64,000 nt of DNA from Pelagophyceae sp. CCMP2097 (lineage: Eukaryota; Sar; Pelagophyceae): positions 226,168 through 290,167 of the forward strand of contig MU657185.1 of assembly GCA_026770575.1 (NCBI GenBank), read 5' to 3'. The notes under the pieces are model-generated. The model worked only from the letters and a program-made list of their open reading frames with translations. It had not been told where the DNA came from and searched no databases. Numbering within the stretch: the stretch's first letter is position 1; every line of letters starts with the position of its first letter. The translations under genes were made by a program, and so were the position numbers. This document shows, in pieces, positions 63,854-64,000 of this stretch.

Positions 63854-64000
63854 ATGCCGTCCACCGCGAAATGCCTCGTGTGCTTCCTCGCGATCGTCGG
63901 CCTGCAAACTTCCGATGCGATGGCGCGGCAGACGGCAGGGTCGCGCGTCAAGCTCTTCGATGACGCGGCCGGTGACGCCGCGCCGCCGTGGGACGCGGCG
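63854..64000 (+). CDS. Start of a secreted protein (3' partial)
   Basis: An open frame begins at ATG 63854 and runs off the right edge after 49 codons. The first 23 residues (MPSTAKCLVCFLAIVGLQTS) form a good signal peptide, followed by AMARQTAGSRVKLFDDAAG. Too little is present to name a family. It diverges from the class II aldolase gene across a 243-bp spacer, which is a plausible promoter. Confidence 0.5.
   Translation, partial: MPSTAKCLVCFLAIVGLQTSDAMARQTAGSRVKLFDDAAGDAAPPWDAA

Overview
The window looks like nuclear DNA of a small, gene-dense, very GC-rich unicellular eukaryote. Genes are split by about 55 mostly tiny GT-AG introns (roughly 35-140 bp, one of 265 bp), coding third positions are nearly all G or C, and spacers are often below 300 bp. 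Recognisable genes are eukaryotic: exportin-1, tubulin cofactor E, an SHPRH-like SNF2/RING protein, F-box proteins and a ZNFX1-like helicase. A pelagophyte-type stramenopile alga would fit the composition and intron style, but that is inference, since no organelle or rRNA marker is present. All exon coordinates below were worked out by hand from splice-site phase and protein continuity.

Layout. 1-5 kb: 3' part of a kinase-PAS gene (+), a mu-like glutathione S-transferase (+), a type II membrane sulfotransferase (-). 5-15 kb: a single-exon SHPRH-like helicase/RING protein with a CW zinc finger (-), a secretory-pathway GT34-like glycosyltransferase (-), TBCE (+) fired from an 82-bp divergent promoter, and a small alpha/beta-barrel protein (+). 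15-29 kb: exportin-1 (-), an F-box protein (-), a GH28 protein (+), a recent inverted partial copy of exportin-1 exon 1, a membrane protein of unknown function (-), and an SDR-kelch fusion (-). 29-34 kb: a membrane-anchored lactonase-fold propeller (+), a disordered protein (+) and organellar ribosomal protein bL20 (+).

34-57 kb is dominated by two giants. A + strand gene of 11 exons encodes about 3,944 residues with ankyrin repeats, serial Ig-like sandwiches and a C-terminal segment resembling the SMCHD1/SMC hinge. A - strand gene of 9 exons encodes about 2,697 residues: RGG box, UPF1/ZNFX1-like SF1 helicase, NFX1-like Cys/His cluster, coiled coil and three CbbX/SpoVK-type AAA+ modules. Between them lies a Cys/His-rich gene with a partial ubiquitin-like motif. 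57-64 kb holds two F-box genes (-), a secreted or plastid NAD(P)-binding protein (+), a class II aldolase/adducin protein (-) and the start of a secreted protein (+).

The genes do not form a pathway; this is ordinary eukaryotic gene order. The most unusual points are domain fusions (SDR-kelch, CW in an SHPRH-like protein, the ankyrin/Ig/hinge-like giant, helicase plus three AAA+ modules), the splice-site style (GTGCG donors, GC-AG introns, introns down to 35 bp), a repeat that begins at an intron donor and has a second copy elsewhere, and the inverted exportin-1 duplication.
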